From assembly GCF_041296385.1 (NCBI RefSeq), contig NC_091014.1, positions 18,947,578 through 19,011,577 on the forward strand: 64,000 nt of DNA, read 5' to 3'. This stretch comes from Aphelocoma coerulescens (taxonomy: Eukaryota > Chordata > Aves > Passeriformes > Corvidae). Positions 63,751 through 64,000 of the stretch are shown here, one piece after another; positions within the stretch are counted from its first letter, which is position 1; every line of letters begins with the position of its first letter. Below the pieces are notes generated by a model. The model was not told the DNA's origin. It saw only the letters and a program-made list of their open reading frames with translations, and made no database searches. Position numbers and translations under genes: made by a program.

Positions 63751-64000
63751 TTTCCTCCCCCAAAGCCAAGAGCCTGGAGATAAAGGGAAATTCTGGAGCA
63801 AAGGAGACTTATTCTTGGTAGGAGAGGGTGAGATCAGGTAGCACTTAAGAAAACTGTCCTTACATAAATCCATGTGTCTTGATGGGATGCACCGGTAAGT
63901 ACCTGGGGAACTGGTTGGCTCCTGACTCTGCTTGAGCAGGGGGATTGAACAATATGAACTGCAAAGTTCCCTCCCAGTGTCAGCCGTTCCATGGTTCTGA
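63751..64000 (+). mobile_element. CR1 LINE fragment with internal deletion, runs off the window
   Basis: The left part (about 63820-63893) matches an ORF2 segment upstream of the catalytic box (CATAAATCCATGTGTCTTGA, then TGGGATGCACCGG, the PDGIHP block). From about 63930 the sequence is CR1 3' end: GAGCAGGGGGATTGAACAAT, AAGTTCCCTCCCAGTGTCAG, CCGTTCCATGGTTCTGA. The body of ORF2 between these is missing. It lies back to back with the minus-strand CR1 at 63365-63750. Confidence 0.8.

Noticed and set aside
1..64000. CRISPR arrays, operons, bacterial or phage systems
   Set aside because: No regularly spaced direct repeats with unique spacers, no ribosome-binding-site-led dense coding, and repeats that are clearly avian.

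Overview
This window looks like a gene-poor stretch of a bird nuclear genome. It is AT-rich throughout, and no open frame exceeds about 132 codons. The longest frames fall inside recognisable transposon copies or are unremarkable for their length. The organism call rests on the repeats. There are seven or more fragments of CR1 (chicken repeat 1), the dominant avian LINE, several with the typical 3' end. There are also several endogenous-retrovirus LTRs, including a solo LTR of the widespread avian ERVL type flanked by an exact 5-bp target-site duplication. The number of LTRs relative to CR1 suggests a songbird (passerine), but that is inference.

Layout. 1-7249 is AT-rich unique sequence with a trinucleotide hairpin near 314 and a GC-richer patch at 4850-5340. 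A minus-strand CR1 tail sits at 7250-7735. 7736-16570 is unique sequence with dinucleotide microsatellites. A minus-strand LTR with its own TATA box, poly(A) signal and 29-bp tandem repeats lies at 16571-17198. Two old CR1 remnants follow (18100-18345 minus, 21505-22060 plus). A cluster at 24610-27096 holds two LTR-like pieces and a CR1 tail. 31200-33312 carries two plus-strand solo LTRs. 33308-41494 is mostly unique sequence with a homopurine mirror repeat and a long GATA-type microsatellite. 41495-44852 holds the two longest CR1 copies, on opposite strands, both with a decayed reverse-transcriptase active-site box. LTRs lie at 49431-49760, 50976-51647 and 59060-59830, all minus, and a short CR1 tail lies at 54230-54350. 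The right edge (63365-64000) has two CR1 fragments placed back to back on opposite strands.

How it works together. No host exon, RNA gene, CRISPR array or operon could be supported, so no pathway is encoded here. All coding potential seen is decayed retrotransposon reverse transcriptase. The window could be intergenic or lie inside a large intron, and the sequence alone does not decide this. I searched for an undescribed system and did not find one. The best leads are structural: the solo LTRs, two unclassified moderately GC-rich segments, and several perfect palindromes or mirror repeats.
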